Shown one piece after another: positions 1 through 8,047 of a stretch of 52,495 nt of DNA. Origin of the DNA: Prolixibacteraceae bacterium (lineage in GTDB: Bacteria; Bacteroidota; Bacteroidia; Bacteroidales; Prolixibacteraceae); contig JAGODU010000008.1 in assembly GCA_017998095.1 (NCBI GenBank), positions 1 through 52,495 of the forward strand. Direction: 5' to 3'. The notes under the pieces were generated by a model. The model saw nothing but the letters and a program-made list of their open reading frames with translations. It did no database searches and was not told where the DNA came from. Numbering within the stretch: position 1 is the first letter of the stretch; every line of letters starts with the position of its first letter. A program made the translations under genes and the position numbers.

Positions 1-689
1 GTATCCGCCTTTTCAATAATTGCCCTGTAAAACTTCAAAGGGTCGTTGTCGGGAACAAACAAAGCCTCATGGGGCTCATATTCAAGAACATTAGGTTGCA
101 TAAGTTGTTTTTCTTTTTCAGTTACATAAGGCGGATTGCTCACAATAATATCAAAACCCGTTACAGGAAATGTCTGATTCGATAGTATATCAAAATTCAC
201 AAAGAATATTTCCACAGAATTGCGGAAAGCATTTTCCTTAGCTACTGAAAGTGCTGTTTCTGAAATATCACAACTCCAAACCTCCGATTCAGGTATATAC
301 TTTTTTACAGCAACCGGAATACACCCTGAGCCTGTACCAACATCTAAAACTGAAATCTTTTTGTGTTTATTCCTCTTGATAATAAGATCAACAAGTTCTT
401 CAGTTTCATTTCTGGGAATAAGTACTCCCGGCTTTACAAAAAAACGCAAACCGTAAAATTCAGTCTCTCCAAGTATGTACTGAACAGGCTCAAAAACCTT
501 CAGCCTTTCAACGACTTCATGTATTCTTTCCTTATTTTCCGTCGATAAGATCTCATTTCTCATCAGGATCATTTCTTTCCGCCCGTAGCCAAGCAGATGA
601 TTAAATATCAAATAAATGAAAGAATCTATTTCATTCTTGTCATATAAACCCTCAAGGTTTTCAGCAATATATTTCATTGAATCTTTCAT
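1..689 (-). CDS. prmC: PrmC (HemK) release-factor glutamine methyltransferase, C-terminus outside window
   Basis: SAM-dependent methyltransferase that modifies the glutamine of the GGQ loop of peptide-chain release factors. Reading the minus strand from ATG at 689 gives an open frame to the window edge (about 229 residues). It has a helical N-terminal domain, a SAM-binding glycine motif (LDVGTGSGCIPVA), and the diagnostic catalytic NPPY motif (IIVSNPPYVT), followed by the EPHEAL segment typical of PrmC. A second in-frame ATG lies at 677, but 689 gives the usual N-terminal length. It diverges from ribD with only 53 bases between the start codons. Only the last 50 or so residues are missing, because of the window edge. 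Seen: open frame and motifs. Known: the NPPY motif and helical N-terminus define PrmC/HemK. Confidence 0.93.
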   Translation of the reverse strand, partial: MKDSMKYIAENLEGLYDKNEIDSFIYLIFNHLLGYGRKEMILMRNEILSTENKERIHEVVERLKVFEPVQYILGETEFYGLRFFVKPGVLIPRNETEELVDLIIKRNKHKKISVLDVGTGSGCIPVAVKKYIPESEVWSCDISETALSVAKENAFRNSVEIFFVNFDILSNQTFPVTGFDIIVSNPPYVTEKEKQLMQPNVLEYEPHEALFVPDNDPLKFYRAIIEKAD

Positions 690-728
690 CTCTTTGCTAA
701 AGTACAATATTCCTTAAATTGTTTGTAT

Positions 729-736
729 TATTTTTG
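729..736 (+). promoter_or_regulatory. Bacteroidota -7 promoter box upstream of ribD
   Basis: TATTTTTG matches the Bacteroidota -7 consensus TAnnTTTG. It ends only 6 bases before the ribD ATG at 743, so the transcript would start at or next to the start codon. No good -33 TTG at the proper spacing was found, so the assignment is moderate. Confidence 0.5.
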
Positions 737-742
737 TAGTAT

Positions 743-1783
743 ATGTCAGGAATGAAAGAAATATACATGCACCGCTGTCTTGAGCTTGCCAAAGCCGGAG
801 AAGGCCGTACAGCCCCCAATCCTATGGTTGGCTGCGTAATTGTATACGAAGGCAGGATAATAGGTGAAGGGTATCATACCCGCTGCGGAATGCCCCACGC
901 TGAAGTTAATGCCATCAACTCGGTGAAGGATAAGGAACTGCTTAAAAAATCAACTCTATATGTAAATCTTGAACCCTGCTCTCATTATGGTAAGACACCA
1001 CCCTGCAGCGATTTGATTGTTTCATATTCAATTCCTGAAGTTATAATTGGAACTATAGATCCTTTCAGTCTTGTTGCCGGCAGGGGAATAGAAAAACTAA
1101 AGACAGCAGGATGCAACGTAGAGACCAGTATGCTTGAAAAAGAATGCAGGGAGCTGAACCGCCGCTTTTTTACTTTCCATGAAAAGAAACGCCCGTATAT
1201 CATTTTAAAGTGGGCACAAACATCAGATGGTTTTATTGATACAAACAGAAAAGCATCGAAGAACAAACAGCCAAAGTGGATTACCAATGAAATAGCACGA
1301 GTAGCAGTCCACAAGCAAAGAGCTACCGAACAGGCTATTTTCATAGGGACTGAAACTGCAATCGCCGATAACCCTTCACTCACCCTGAGAGACTGGTACG
1401 GCAATCAACCTGTCAGGATTATACCTGATTTGCATGGTCGCCTTCCAATCAATCTTTCAATATTTGATGGCAGTTGCCCTACGGTAATAATTACTTCTCA
1501 AAACAAAAAGAAAGATTACCCCAATTCAATGGTCATTACATGTGGAGATAATCTGCTGACTACGCTAACTGAATTTCTTTACAAGAATGAAATACAATCA
1601 CTTATTGTTGAAGGGGGAGCTAAAACACTTACAGGTTTTATTAATGAAGGCTTGTGGGATGAAGCTCATATTTATACAGGGGAAATCAAATTTCAGGAAG
1701 GAGTGAAAGCTCCTGAATTCAAATGTCAATCTGTGAAATCGGAAAGGATAAATAACAGTATTCTTAACATATACAGAAAATAA
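743..1783 (+). CDS. ribD: Bifunctional riboflavin biosynthesis deaminase/reductase RibD
   Basis: Performs the second and third steps of riboflavin synthesis in the cytosol: deamination of diaminohydroxyphosphoribosylaminopyrimidine, then NADPH reduction of the ribosyl side chain. The N-terminal cytidine-deaminase-like domain (about residues 5-145) has the zinc motif HAE at 52-54 and PCSHYGKTPPC with C79 and C88. The C-terminal reductase domain (about 148-346) includes the conserved ILKWAQTSDGFI stretch and VEGGAKTLTGF. The length of 346 is normal for the fused enzyme. Three Met codons (residues 1, 4 and 9) could serve as the start; the annotated one sits almost on the predicted transcription start. 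Divergent from prmC. Confidence 0.96.
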   Translation: MSGMKEIYMHRCLELAKAGEGRTAPNPMVGCVIVYEGRIIGEGYHTRCGMPHAEVNAINSVKDKELLKKSTLYVNLEPCSHYGKTPPCSDLIVSYSIPEVIIGTIDPFSLVAGRGIEKLKTAGCNVETSMLEKECRELNRRFFTFHEKKRPYIILKWAQTSDGFIDTNRKASKNKQPKWITNEIARVAVHKQRATEQAIFIGTETAIADNPSLTLRDWYGNQPVRIIPDLHGRLPINLSIFDGSCPTVIITSQNKKKDYPNSMVITCGDNLLTTLTEFLYKNEIQSLIVEGGAKTLTGFINEGLWDEAHIYTGEIKFQEGVKAPEFKCQSVKSERINNSILNIYRK

Positions 1784-1815
1784 CAAAAGAAAATTAAAGG
1801 AAAATCTTTAATATT

Positions 1816-1845
1816 TTGGTTAGAAAACCTTTTTATCTATTTTTG
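1816..1845 (+). promoter_or_regulatory. Promoter of tRNA-Arg (TTG-N19-TATTTTTG)
   Basis: TTG at 1816-1818, a 19-base spacer, then TATTTTTG at 1838-1845. This is the full Bacteroidota housekeeping consensus. The expected start point is about 7 bases downstream, just ahead of the tRNA 5' end at 1856. Confidence 0.8.
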
Positions 1846-1855
1846 CACCACTTTT

Positions 1856-1927
1856 GGTTCCATAGTTCAACGGATAGAACGACAGTTTCCTAAACTGTAA
1901 ATCTGGGTTCGATTCCCGGTGGGACTA
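1856..1927 (+). tRNA. tRNA-Arg (anticodon CCT)
   Basis: The sequence folds as a full cloverleaf. Acceptor GGTTCCA pairs with TGGGACT (with G-T pairs), the D-arm is GTTC/GAAC, the anticodon stem is ACAGT/ACTGT with loop TTCCTAA, and the T-arm is CTGGG/CCCGG with loop TTCGATT. Discriminator base A at 1927; CCA is not encoded. Anticodon CCT reads the arginine codon AGG. A consensus promoter lies directly upstream. Confidence 0.95.
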
Positions 1928-1964
1928 CTTTCAAGAATCCAATCTGCTGATATACAGCTTAATC

Positions 1965-2747
1965 TTATCCTATCTCACTTACCGAAAACTCAATTAGCTT
2001 ATACTTGCTGATAAATCCAAGCTTCTTTAGCATTCCTCTCGATGCATTATTATTGATATCACATCCGCATATTGGTGTGTAATTTTTCTTATTGCAGATC
2101 TCAATCATGAAAAGCATTATCATCGTAGCATATCCTTTCTTTCGGTAGTCGGGATTAACCCAGACACCCAGATCATAAAAGTCGTATCGCTGATTTATAC
2201 GAGTCAGAAAGCCACAACCCACTATTGTATTTTCAATACAAGCAAGATGAATGAATTTGTTATTTATAAACTCCTGCAAACGCTCTTTAGGTTCAAATAC
2301 CTCGTCATCCTGCTCCATCAGGAAGGGTAAATCGGAGTCTACGGCAAGCCTGACATACAAATCGGACGAATGTTTTAAATCATTGCCAATATAGTCGCGG
2401 AACAAACATCCAATCAGATCATACCCGTAGTTATTACTCATGCAGCAATCGAGCAGCAAGAAATCAAATGTCTTGCAAAAAACACTTTTAATATTCAAAT
2501 CTTTAATCATCAGGCTGAAACATTCATCTGCAATTGCAATATTCCGTCCGTTAATATAAAACTCAACAAGCAGTCCTCCTTCAGCAACTATTGAATATCC
2601 TATAACATCATCACCCTTAACAATTTTAAAGCAAGAAGCTTCAGCTACAATAAACTCTAAATAAATATCCTGAAACACAGGAAGAGAATCAAGATATTCA
2701 TTCCTTAATACTTCAATATCAGATAAATATGATTTTACAATATTCAT
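1965..2747 (-). CDS. GNAT-family N-acetyltransferase
   Basis: Predicted cytosolic acyl-CoA-dependent N-acetyltransferase of unknown substrate, 260 residues. The C-terminal half (about 130-255) is a clear GNAT fold. It shows the beta4 segment ending in LGVWVNPDYRKKGYA, where R-K-K-G-Y-A is the acetyl-CoA pyrophosphate loop (motif A). It also has NNNASRGMLKKLGF, the motif B helix that ends many GNAT domains. The N-terminal half (about 1-125) is less conserved and may be a degenerate second GNAT domain. It lies convergent to the tRNA gene and starts 160 bases from the GH115 gene on the other strand. No neighbour hints at the substrate. Confidence 0.82.
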   Translation of the reverse strand: MNIVKSYLSDIEVLRNEYLDSLPVFQDIYLEFIVAEASCFKIVKGDDVIGYSIVAEGGLLVEFYINGRNIAIADECFSLMIKDLNIKSVFCKTFDFLLLDCCMSNNYGYDLIGCLFRDYIGNDLKHSSDLYVRLAVDSDLPFLMEQDDEVFEPKERLQEFINNKFIHLACIENTIVGCGFLTRINQRYDFYDLGVWVNPDYRKKGYATMIMLFMIEICNKKNYTPICGCDINNNASRGMLKKLGFISKYKLIEFSVSEIG

Positions 2748-2907
2748 GTTGGCAATGATATTATTAATATTTATAACGCCCGAAAATAAGGAATAAAATG
2801 CAATTTAATAAAAGTAAAATATGAGTATTGAATGAATAATATTTGATAATTAATTGTAAGACACTATTTTTATTTTTTTGGAACTAAACACTTAATAAAT
2901 AAACCTG

Positions 2908-5790
2908 ATGAAATATTTTTTAATATTATTCGCTTTGTTACCCCTCCTATCATTTTCTCAAATAACTATAAAAGGAAAGATTGATAAGAAAGGCAAATTC
3001 TTTTCAATAGTAACAAAGACCGGACAGGCATCTATTATCTACGACGATTCAGAAAATATATTAGTGAAAAAATCATCAGTATTCCTTGCTGATGATATTG
3101 AAAAAATAACAGGAAAACGGCCTGCTGTTTCTTCAACAGATGACAATGTAAAAGGTGAAAATGTAATAATCATAGGCACTGTTGGCAACAATAAACTGAT
3201 CAATCAATTAGTTGCAAAGGGAAAGCTTAATGTTGAACCAATTAAAGGTCAATGGGAACGGTTTATAATTCAAACAATAGAAAACCCGGTTCCGGGAATA
3301 AAGAATGCACTGGTTATTGTTGGCAGTGACAGGCGTGGAGCAGCATTTGGTGTGTTTACCTTATCTGAAAAAATGGGAGTATCGCCCTGGTACTGGTGGG
3401 CTGATGCTCCTGTCAAAAAGAATGATGAATTATATCTGGAAAAATGTCATTATGTTTCAAACGGACCTGCCGTAAAATATCGCGGTATATTCATTAATGA
3501 TGAGTCACCTGCATTCAGATACTGGGCTGTTGAGAAATTCGGAGGCATCAATCACAAGTGTTACGAGAAAATATTCGAACTGCTGTTGCGTAATAAAGCC
3601 AACTTCTTATGGCCATCGATGTGGCTGCCCACAATGTTTAATGTTGATGATCCCTTAAACCCAAAGACAGCTGATGAATTTGGCATTGTAGTTTCAACAA
3701 GTCACCATGAACCAATGATGAGAGCGCATAACGAATGGTCGCTTTTCAAAAAAGGAGCCTGGAATTACAACACCAATAAGGAAAACCTGAAAGAATTCTG
3801 GAGGGGAGGCATTGAACGTATGGGCAACTATGAAAGTATTGTTACCGTTGGCATGCGGGGCGACGGCGATGAAGGAATGTCGGAAAATACAGCTGTTGAT
3901 CTTCTAAAAACTATCATCAAAGACCAAAGAGAAATAATTACTGATGTTACCGGAAAGCCCGCAGAGAAAACTCCACAGGTATGGGCTATCTACAAAGAGG
4001 TACAGGACTATTACGATAAAGGGATGCGTGTAGATGACGATATTACGATCCTGTTTAGCGACGACAATTGGGGAAACATACGTTATCTCCCTAAAAAGCA
4101 AGATCTTAATCGCAAAGGCGGATATGGAATGTATTATCATTTCGATTATGTTGGTGCCCCTGTTTCATACCGGTGGCTTAATGTTACTCAAATAGAACGT
4201 ACCTGGGAGCAGATGAAGCTTACATACGAACATGGCGTCAAAAACTTATGGGTAGCTAATGTCGGCGACATCAAGCCAATGGAATTGCCAATCAGCTTAT
4301 TCATGGACTACGCATGGGATCCCAACTCTATACAAGCTAAAGATTTACCCGAATATTACGTAAAATGGGCTACTCAGCAATTTGGTGATGAATATGCTAC
4401 TGAAATAGCAGAAATACTTTCGCTATATACAAAATACAATGCCCGCCGTACTCCTGAAATGCTTACTCCGGATACCTACAGTATTGAAAATTACAGAGAA
4501 GCTGACAGAGTAGTTGATGAATATAACGAACTTGCAGCAAGAAGCAGAAAAATCTATAATCAGCTGCCTGATATTTATAAAACGACATTTTACCAGCTGG
4601 TACTATCACCCGTTGAGATGTGTAACAATGTTTTAGAAATGTATGTCTCAGCAGGAAAGAACAAATATTATGGAGAACGGGGTGCCGCATCAGCCAATTT
4701 CTATGCTGAGAGGACAAAGCAATTGTTTGATAAAGATGTAGAGCTCACCAAAGAATATCATGAACTGGAAGGTGGAAAATGGAATCACATGATGTCGCAA
4801 ACACACATAGGCTATACTTACTGGAATCATCCTCCATTGAACATGATGCCGGCAGTTTCTTATGTACAGCTTCCAAAAGCTGCTGAGCTTGGATACCTTC
4901 TGGAATATGGCAGCAGACCTGTATGGGGATGGATAGATGTTGAAGCAGACTGGGACTTCAGCCGTTCTTTTCTTCAGTTCGATCCTGTTAACAATCAGAA
5001 TTACTACATTGACATTATTAACAAGGGTCAGGAGATGCTTAGCTACACTGTCAGGGCTAAGGAAAACTGGATTAAGCTTTCAAAAGAACAAGGCGCTACT
5101 TTGTACAATGAAAAAATATATGTCAATATAGACTGGGACAAAGCCCCAAAAGGCAATGCAACAGGTGAAATTATGATTTCCGGTGCAGGGAAAGAATATC
5201 CGGTTAAAGTGCCAATCAAAAATGAACAGCAACCTATTATAGGTTTTGCTGAAAACAATGGAGTAGTAGCAATTGAAGCAGCAAGCTATACAAAAAAGAC
5301 TGACACAAAAGATGCGTATTGGACAGTAGTTCCAAACTTAGGGCGTACAGGTTCATCAATAATAATTGAACCGGTGACTACAGAAAGTAAAACTCCCGGA
5401 ATTAATTCACCTCAACTGGAATATGAGTTTACATCTCCCGGAACAGGCAATCTGAAAGTGAATACTTACCTTTCTCCCACACAGGATTTTAAGAAACAAG
5501 GAGGATTAAAATTCGCTATTGCCATCGATGATGAAGAACCACAGATTATCAACATGAACGAAGGGGAGATAAAACCTGATTATGAATATGCTGACTGGTG
5601 GACTAAGTCAGTAGCTGATCATATAAAAATAAAGACTTCAAATCACAAAATTGAAAAGTTGGGGAAACACACATTAAAGATATGGATGATAGATCCGGGG
5701 ATTGTATTCCAGAGATTTGTAATTGAGACAGGGAAATCAAAACCAAGTTATCTGGGTCCCCAAGAAAGTAAGTATTTTACAGCCAATTAA
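2908..5790 (+). CDS. Secreted GH115 alpha-glucuronidase
   Basis: Predicted exported enzyme that removes (4-O-methyl-)glucuronic acid from glucuronoxylan side chains. A signal peptide is evident (MKYFLILFALLPLLSFS). The 960-residue length fits GH115. Family features seen: an N-terminal domain of about 170 residues, then the barrel with YRGIFINDE near 196, FLWPSMW, the MRGDGDE motif at 316-322, FSDDNWGN near 390 and LWVANVGDIKP near 445. A C-terminal beta-rich domain (about 800-955) begins near the segment ending IGFAENNGVVAIEA. No xylan-degradation partner or SusCD pair adjoins it; the next genes are an AbiE toxin-antitoxin pair. The family call rests on recognised motifs, not a search. Confidence 0.88.
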   Translation: MKYFLILFALLPLLSFSQITIKGKIDKKGKFFSIVTKTGQASIIYDDSENILVKKSSVFLADDIEKITGKRPAVSSTDDNVKGENVIIIGTVGNNKLINQLVAKGKLNVEPIKGQWERFIIQTIENPVPGIKNALVIVGSDRRGAAFGVFTLSEKMGVSPWYWWADAPVKKNDELYLEKCHYVSNGPAVKYRGIFINDESPAFRYWAVEKFGGINHKCYEKIFELLLRNKANFLWPSMWLPTMFNVDDPLNPKTADEFGIVVSTSHHEPMMRAHNEWSLFKKGAWNYNTNKENLKEFWRGGIERMGNYESIVTVGMRGDGDEGMSENTAVDLLKTIIKDQREIITDVTGKPAEKTPQVWAIYKEVQDYYDKGMRVDDDITILFSDDNWGNIRYLPKKQDLNRKGGYGMYYHFDYVGAPVSYRWLNVTQIERTWEQMKLTYEHGVKNLWVANVGDIKPMELPISLFMDYAWDPNSIQAKDLPEYYVKWATQQFGDEYATEIAEILSLYTKYNARRTPEMLTPDTYSIENYREADRVVDEYNELAARSRKIYNQLPDIYKTTFYQLVLSPVEMCNNVLEMYVSAGKNKYYGERGAASANFYAERTKQLFDKDVELTKEYHELEGGKWNHMMSQTHIGYTYWNHPPLNMMPAVSYVQLPKAAELGYLLEYGSRPVWGWIDVEADWDFSRSFLQFDPVNNQNYYIDIINKGQEMLSYTVRAKENWIKLSKEQGATLYNEKIYVNIDWDKAPKGNATGEIMISGAGKEYPVKVPIKNEQQPIIGFAENNGVVAIEAASYTKKTDTKDAYWTVVPNLGRTGSSIIIEPVTTESKTPGINSPQLEYEFTSPGTGNLKVNTYLSPTQDFKKQGGLKFAIAIDDEEPQIINMNEGEIKPDYEYADWWTKSVADHIKIKTSNHKIEKLGKHTLKIWMIDPGIVFQRFVIETGKSKPSYLGPQESKYFTAN

Positions 5791-5804
5791 ATATTAATTG
5801 ATGT

Positions 5805-5848
5805 TTTGTTTCTATAATTCACTATATTTGATGCATAATAGAAACAAA
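5805..5848. promoter_or_regulatory. abiE promoter with inverted-repeat operator around the -7 box
   Basis: Two perfect 11-base arms, TTTGTTTCTAT (5805-5815) and ATAGAAACAAA (5838-5848), flank a consensus -7 element TATATTTG (5823-5830). A TTG at 5798-5800 could be the -33 element (22-base spacer). The predicted start point (about 5837) falls at the right arm, 19 bases before the abiEi ATG. AbiEi proteins are known to repress their own promoters by binding inverted repeats, so this is the likely autoregulatory site. Confidence 0.7.
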
Positions 5849-5855
5849 GCAACTA

Positions 5856-6473
5856 ATGAACTTTATTGATTTTAAGAATCAACTGTTTGAGCTTGCCTGT
5901 TTTAATATCCATCAGATATATGCATGGCAACCTGATTTTGATCGCAATAACCTGACCCGGTGGGTAAAGAAAGGTTATCTTATCAGGCTAAGACAAGGTT
6001 ACTTTACTTTTCCCGAATACAAAAATAAGCCGGACTATTACCTGTATTTGGCCAATCAGATATATCGTCCATCTTATATCAGTCTACATTCTGCATTGGC
6101 TTTTTATGGAATGATACCGGAAGCTGTAGTTCAAATCACAAGTGTAACATCACTCAAAACAGCTTCATTTACTAATGATTTCGGAGAATACTCTTACAAC
6201 AGCATTAAAGAGAACCTGATGTTTGGATATGAATTAAAGCCAATTGCCGATAATCTCACAATACGGTTTGCTACACCTGAAAAGGCCTTACTTGATTTGT
6301 TGTATCTGTATTCATTCTACGACAATGAACAAGAGCTCGAAGAACTAAGATTGGATGAAGATTACCTGAGCAAGGAATTGAATAAGAACTTGCTGATGAG
6401 TTATAATACTAAATACCAAAGCACAGCACTTAACAACAGGGTTAAGCTTCTTTTCAAAATATATAATTTATGA
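5856..6473 (+). CDS. abiEi: AbiEi-family antitoxin (type IV TA system)
   Basis: Antitoxin and transcriptional autoregulator of an AbiE-type toxin-antitoxin pair, 205 residues. The N-terminal winged-helix part (about 1-65) has the segment NLTRWVKKGYLIRLRQGYF, typical of AbiEi wHTH domains that read an operator. The middle carries the family pattern YISLHSALAFYGMIPE and later FATPEKALLDLLYL. It overlaps the toxin gene by 4 bases (ATGA), the usual translational coupling. In AbiE systems the antitoxin counteracts the toxin without stable binding (type IV). An inverted repeat at 5805-5848 sits over its promoter. Confidence 0.85.
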   Translation: MNFIDFKNQLFELACFNIHQIYAWQPDFDRNNLTRWVKKGYLIRLRQGYFTFPEYKNKPDYYLYLANQIYRPSYISLHSALAFYGMIPEAVVQITSVTSLKTASFTNDFGEYSYNSIKENLMFGYELKPIADNLTIRFATPEKALLDLLYLYSFYDNEQELEELRLDEDYLSKELNKNLLMSYNTKYQSTALNNRVKLLFKIYNL

Positions 6474-7258
6474 TTCAGATTGAACAAATAAGAAACTATT
6501 TCCCTGCCCATATCCGGGATAATTCCATATACAACAAGTATATGCTAAAGGAATACTTGCAGCTAATGATTCTGGACTATCTTTCATCTACCCGGCACAT
6601 TCGGAAAATAGCTTTCATAGGAGGAACAAACCTGCGACTTGTAAAAGGTATTGATCGCTTTTCTGAAGACTTGGATTTTGACTGTAAAGACTTGTCGAAA
6701 GAAGAATTCATTGAAATAACTGATGAGATAATAAAATATCTAGAGCGTTCAGGTTTTCGTATAGAAACTCCGGATAAAGAGAATCCTAAATTAACAGCTT
6801 TCAGACGTAATATATACTTCCCGGAATTATTGTTTGATCTTGCTTTAAGCGGTCACAAAGAAGAGCGGTTTCTAATAAAAGTTGAAAGTCAGGATCAGGG
6901 CATTGAATATGAAACTATCATGACTAACATCAAAGGTTGTGGTTTCTTTTTCCCATTTCCTGTACCCTCTGTTGGAGTTCTTTGCAGCATGAAAATAGCA
7001 GCCATGTTAAACCGCTCAAAAGGACGTGACTTTTATGATTTGATGTTTCTTTTATCGCAGGCAAAACCTGATTATGATTTTCTGTCAAAAAGATGTAGAA
7101 TTAATAATCTTATTGAATTTAAAGAAGCAACATATAAACTTCTTGACACTGTTGACATGAACAAAAAGCAAAAGGATTTCGAACATCTTCTTTTCAACAA
7201 GACAAATAGTGCGAGGATTTTACGATTCAGGGATTTTATAGATTCATTGGCAGAGTGA
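6470..7258 (+). CDS. abiEii: AbiEii-family nucleotidyltransferase toxin
   Basis: Predicted toxin of the AbiE pair, 262 residues, with the DNA polymerase beta-like nucleotidyltransferase fold. The signature IGGTNLRL (GGT at 51-53) is followed by RFSEDLDFD, whose acidic pair D67 and D69 would bind metal. Further conserved segments are IKVESQDQGI and the late SKGRDFYDLMFLL (R-D-x-Y-D-L). Members of the MenT/AbiEii group transfer nucleotides to tRNA or other targets and cause growth arrest; AbiE systems abort phage infection. The start overlaps abiEi by 4 bases. All active-site residues seem intact, so the pair is probably functional. Confidence 0.86.
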   Translation: MIQIEQIRNYFPAHIRDNSIYNKYMLKEYLQLMILDYLSSTRHIRKIAFIGGTNLRLVKGIDRFSEDLDFDCKDLSKEEFIEITDEIIKYLERSGFRIETPDKENPKLTAFRRNIYFPELLFDLALSGHKEERFLIKVESQDQGIEYETIMTNIKGCGFFFPFPVPSVGVLCSMKIAAMLNRSKGRDFYDLMFLLSQAKPDYDFLSKRCRINNLIEFKEATYKLLDTVDMNKKQKDFEHLLFNKTNSARILRFRDFIDSLAE

Positions 7259-7286
7259 AATAAAAGCATGCCGAATAGATTTATGA

Positions 7287-7460
7287 GTTTATTTCAATGT
7301 ATGTGAAGTTATTCGTGCTAGACTTCCTCTTCTGGAAAATGAAGAAAGTAGAGCAATTGCCCTAATTAATGCAATTCAGGAGGGGTTAAAAAGTTCGGTA
7401 ACAGAAGGCTTTGGTGAAAACCTTAAAAAACTAAAATCAGAAAAGAAGAATAATGGCTAA
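7287..7460 (+). pseudogene. ParD-like antitoxin remnant lacking its N-terminus
   Basis: An open frame without a start codon, following a stop at 7284-7286, encodes EVIRARLPLLENEE, then ALINAIQEGLKSS. This matches the C-terminal helix of ParD/RHH antitoxins (pattern SEVVR..L.LLE.EE....L..A...G). About 35 N-terminal residues, the ribbon-helix-helix DNA-binding part, are missing and no ATG is available. The stop overlaps the start of a ParE-like fragment, as in intact parDE operons. Confidence 0.6.
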
Positions 7461-7587
7461 ATTTATCTTAAGGCAGAAAGCCATTAATGATTTAAATGAA
7501 ATTTTTCATCATTACTACGTATTATCTGAAACCTACCTCATTCGTAATTCAATCGAAAATTGTATTACTTTTTTGGAGTTTCAGTAG
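7453..7587 (+). pseudogene. ParE/RelE-like toxin fragment (truncated)
   Basis: ATG at 7453, overlapping the ParD-like stop by 8 bases, opens a 44-codon frame starting MAKFILRQKAINDLNEIF. This is the usual opening of ParE toxins (two short strand/helix elements, A-x-x-D-L-x-x-I). Intact ParE proteins are about 95-100 residues; this one stops at 7587 just where an 11-base tandem repeat begins. The conserved C-terminal arginine-containing strand is absent, so it should be inactive. Confidence 0.6.
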
Positions 7588-7618
7588 AACTTGGTAAGAA
7601 CTTGGTAAGAACTTGGTA
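7586..7618 (+). repeat. Three perfect tandem copies of an 11-base unit
   Basis: AGAACTTGGTA is repeated three times without mismatch at 7586-7596, 7597-7607 and 7608-7618, followed by the related GGTAGTTGGTG. It begins at the premature end of the ParE-like fragment. Slippage or a recombination scar are both possible. Confidence 0.9.
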
Positions 7619-7886
7619 GGTAGTTGGTGCCTATGTGGTTCCTCCCAGTCTTATCCTAAAAATGGTACACAGTTTTTTTTTTAAATTCCATTAAAAAAAA
7701 GTACACTCCACGCTGGTCTGAATTTGCAATCCCGACCTCATCAACAAAAAGACTCAATACTATTTCATACCGACCAGCAAGATAGATTACAAATCCTTAG
7801 TTTATAATGACCGGGATCGCAAACACAGGTCATTTAAAAACGTTTGTACTTGACAGTTAATAATCAATAAAAAAAGTAATTTTATG
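7619..7886. other. Non-coding stretch with GTACAC repeats, possible mobile-element scar
   Basis: No credible gene. It contains ATGGTACACAG at 7662-7672 and AAGTACACTCC near 7699-7709, separated by A/T runs. Closely spaced TGGTACAC-type repeats occur at the ends of some IS21-like insertion sequences, but no transposase remains, so this is only a suggestion. The stretch CTAAAAATGGT (7656-7666) recurs at 9353-9363 on the far side of the chemoreceptor gene. Confidence 0.35.
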
Positions 7887-7916
7887 TTGGTTCTTTAAGC
7901 CTTATACATATTTTTG
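7887..7916 (+). promoter_or_regulatory. Promoter of the chemoreceptor gene (TTG-N19-TATTTTTG)
   Basis: TTG at 7887-7889, a 19-base spacer and TATTTTTG at 7909-7916 form a perfect Bacteroidota consensus. The start point would be near 7923, leaving a 5' leader of about 125 bases before the ATG at 8048. Confidence 0.78.
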
Positions 7917-7924
7917 TTGCATTA

Positions 7925-7959
7925 GAATTATTAGTTTAAGTAATTAAAACTAATAATTC
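7925..7959 (+). other. Perfect 13-base hairpin at the 5' end of the chemoreceptor mRNA leader
   Basis: GAATTATTAGTTT (7925-7937) is perfectly complementary to AAACTAATAATTC (7947-7959), with a 9-base loop. It begins within a few bases of the predicted transcription start. It is AT-rich and has no following T-run, so it is not a terminator; it could be a 5' stabilising stem or a protein-binding palindrome. Confidence 0.6.
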
Positions 7960-8047
7960 CAAATGTGACATTTAATCAAAGCACAGATATTAAGCTCTTT
8001 GCGCAAATAATAAATAGAAAATTACAAATTATAAATTCCTGAAGTGT

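Noticed and set aside
220..548. Plus-strand open frames of 78 and 61 codons
   Set aside because: They lie antisense to the clearly coding prmC frame with its NPPY motif and have no recognisable protein features.
985..1404. A 139-codon minus-strand frame
   Set aside because: Shadow of the conserved ribD reading frame.
1856..1927. tRNA-Arg as an integration site for a mobile island
   Set aside because: No repeat of the tRNA 3' end was noticed downstream and no integrase gene is present; the next genes are ordinary.
2871..2880. Promoter TATTTTTTTG ahead of the GH115 gene
   Set aside because: Two bases too long for TAnnTTTG and no -33 partner at the right distance.
7586..7618. CRISPR-like array
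   Set aside because: The units are 11 bases with no spacers between them and no cas genes anywhere in the window.
7656..7710. Complete insertion sequence based on GTACAC repeats
   Set aside because: No transposase frame remains between 7259 and 8047, so only a possible scar can be claimed.
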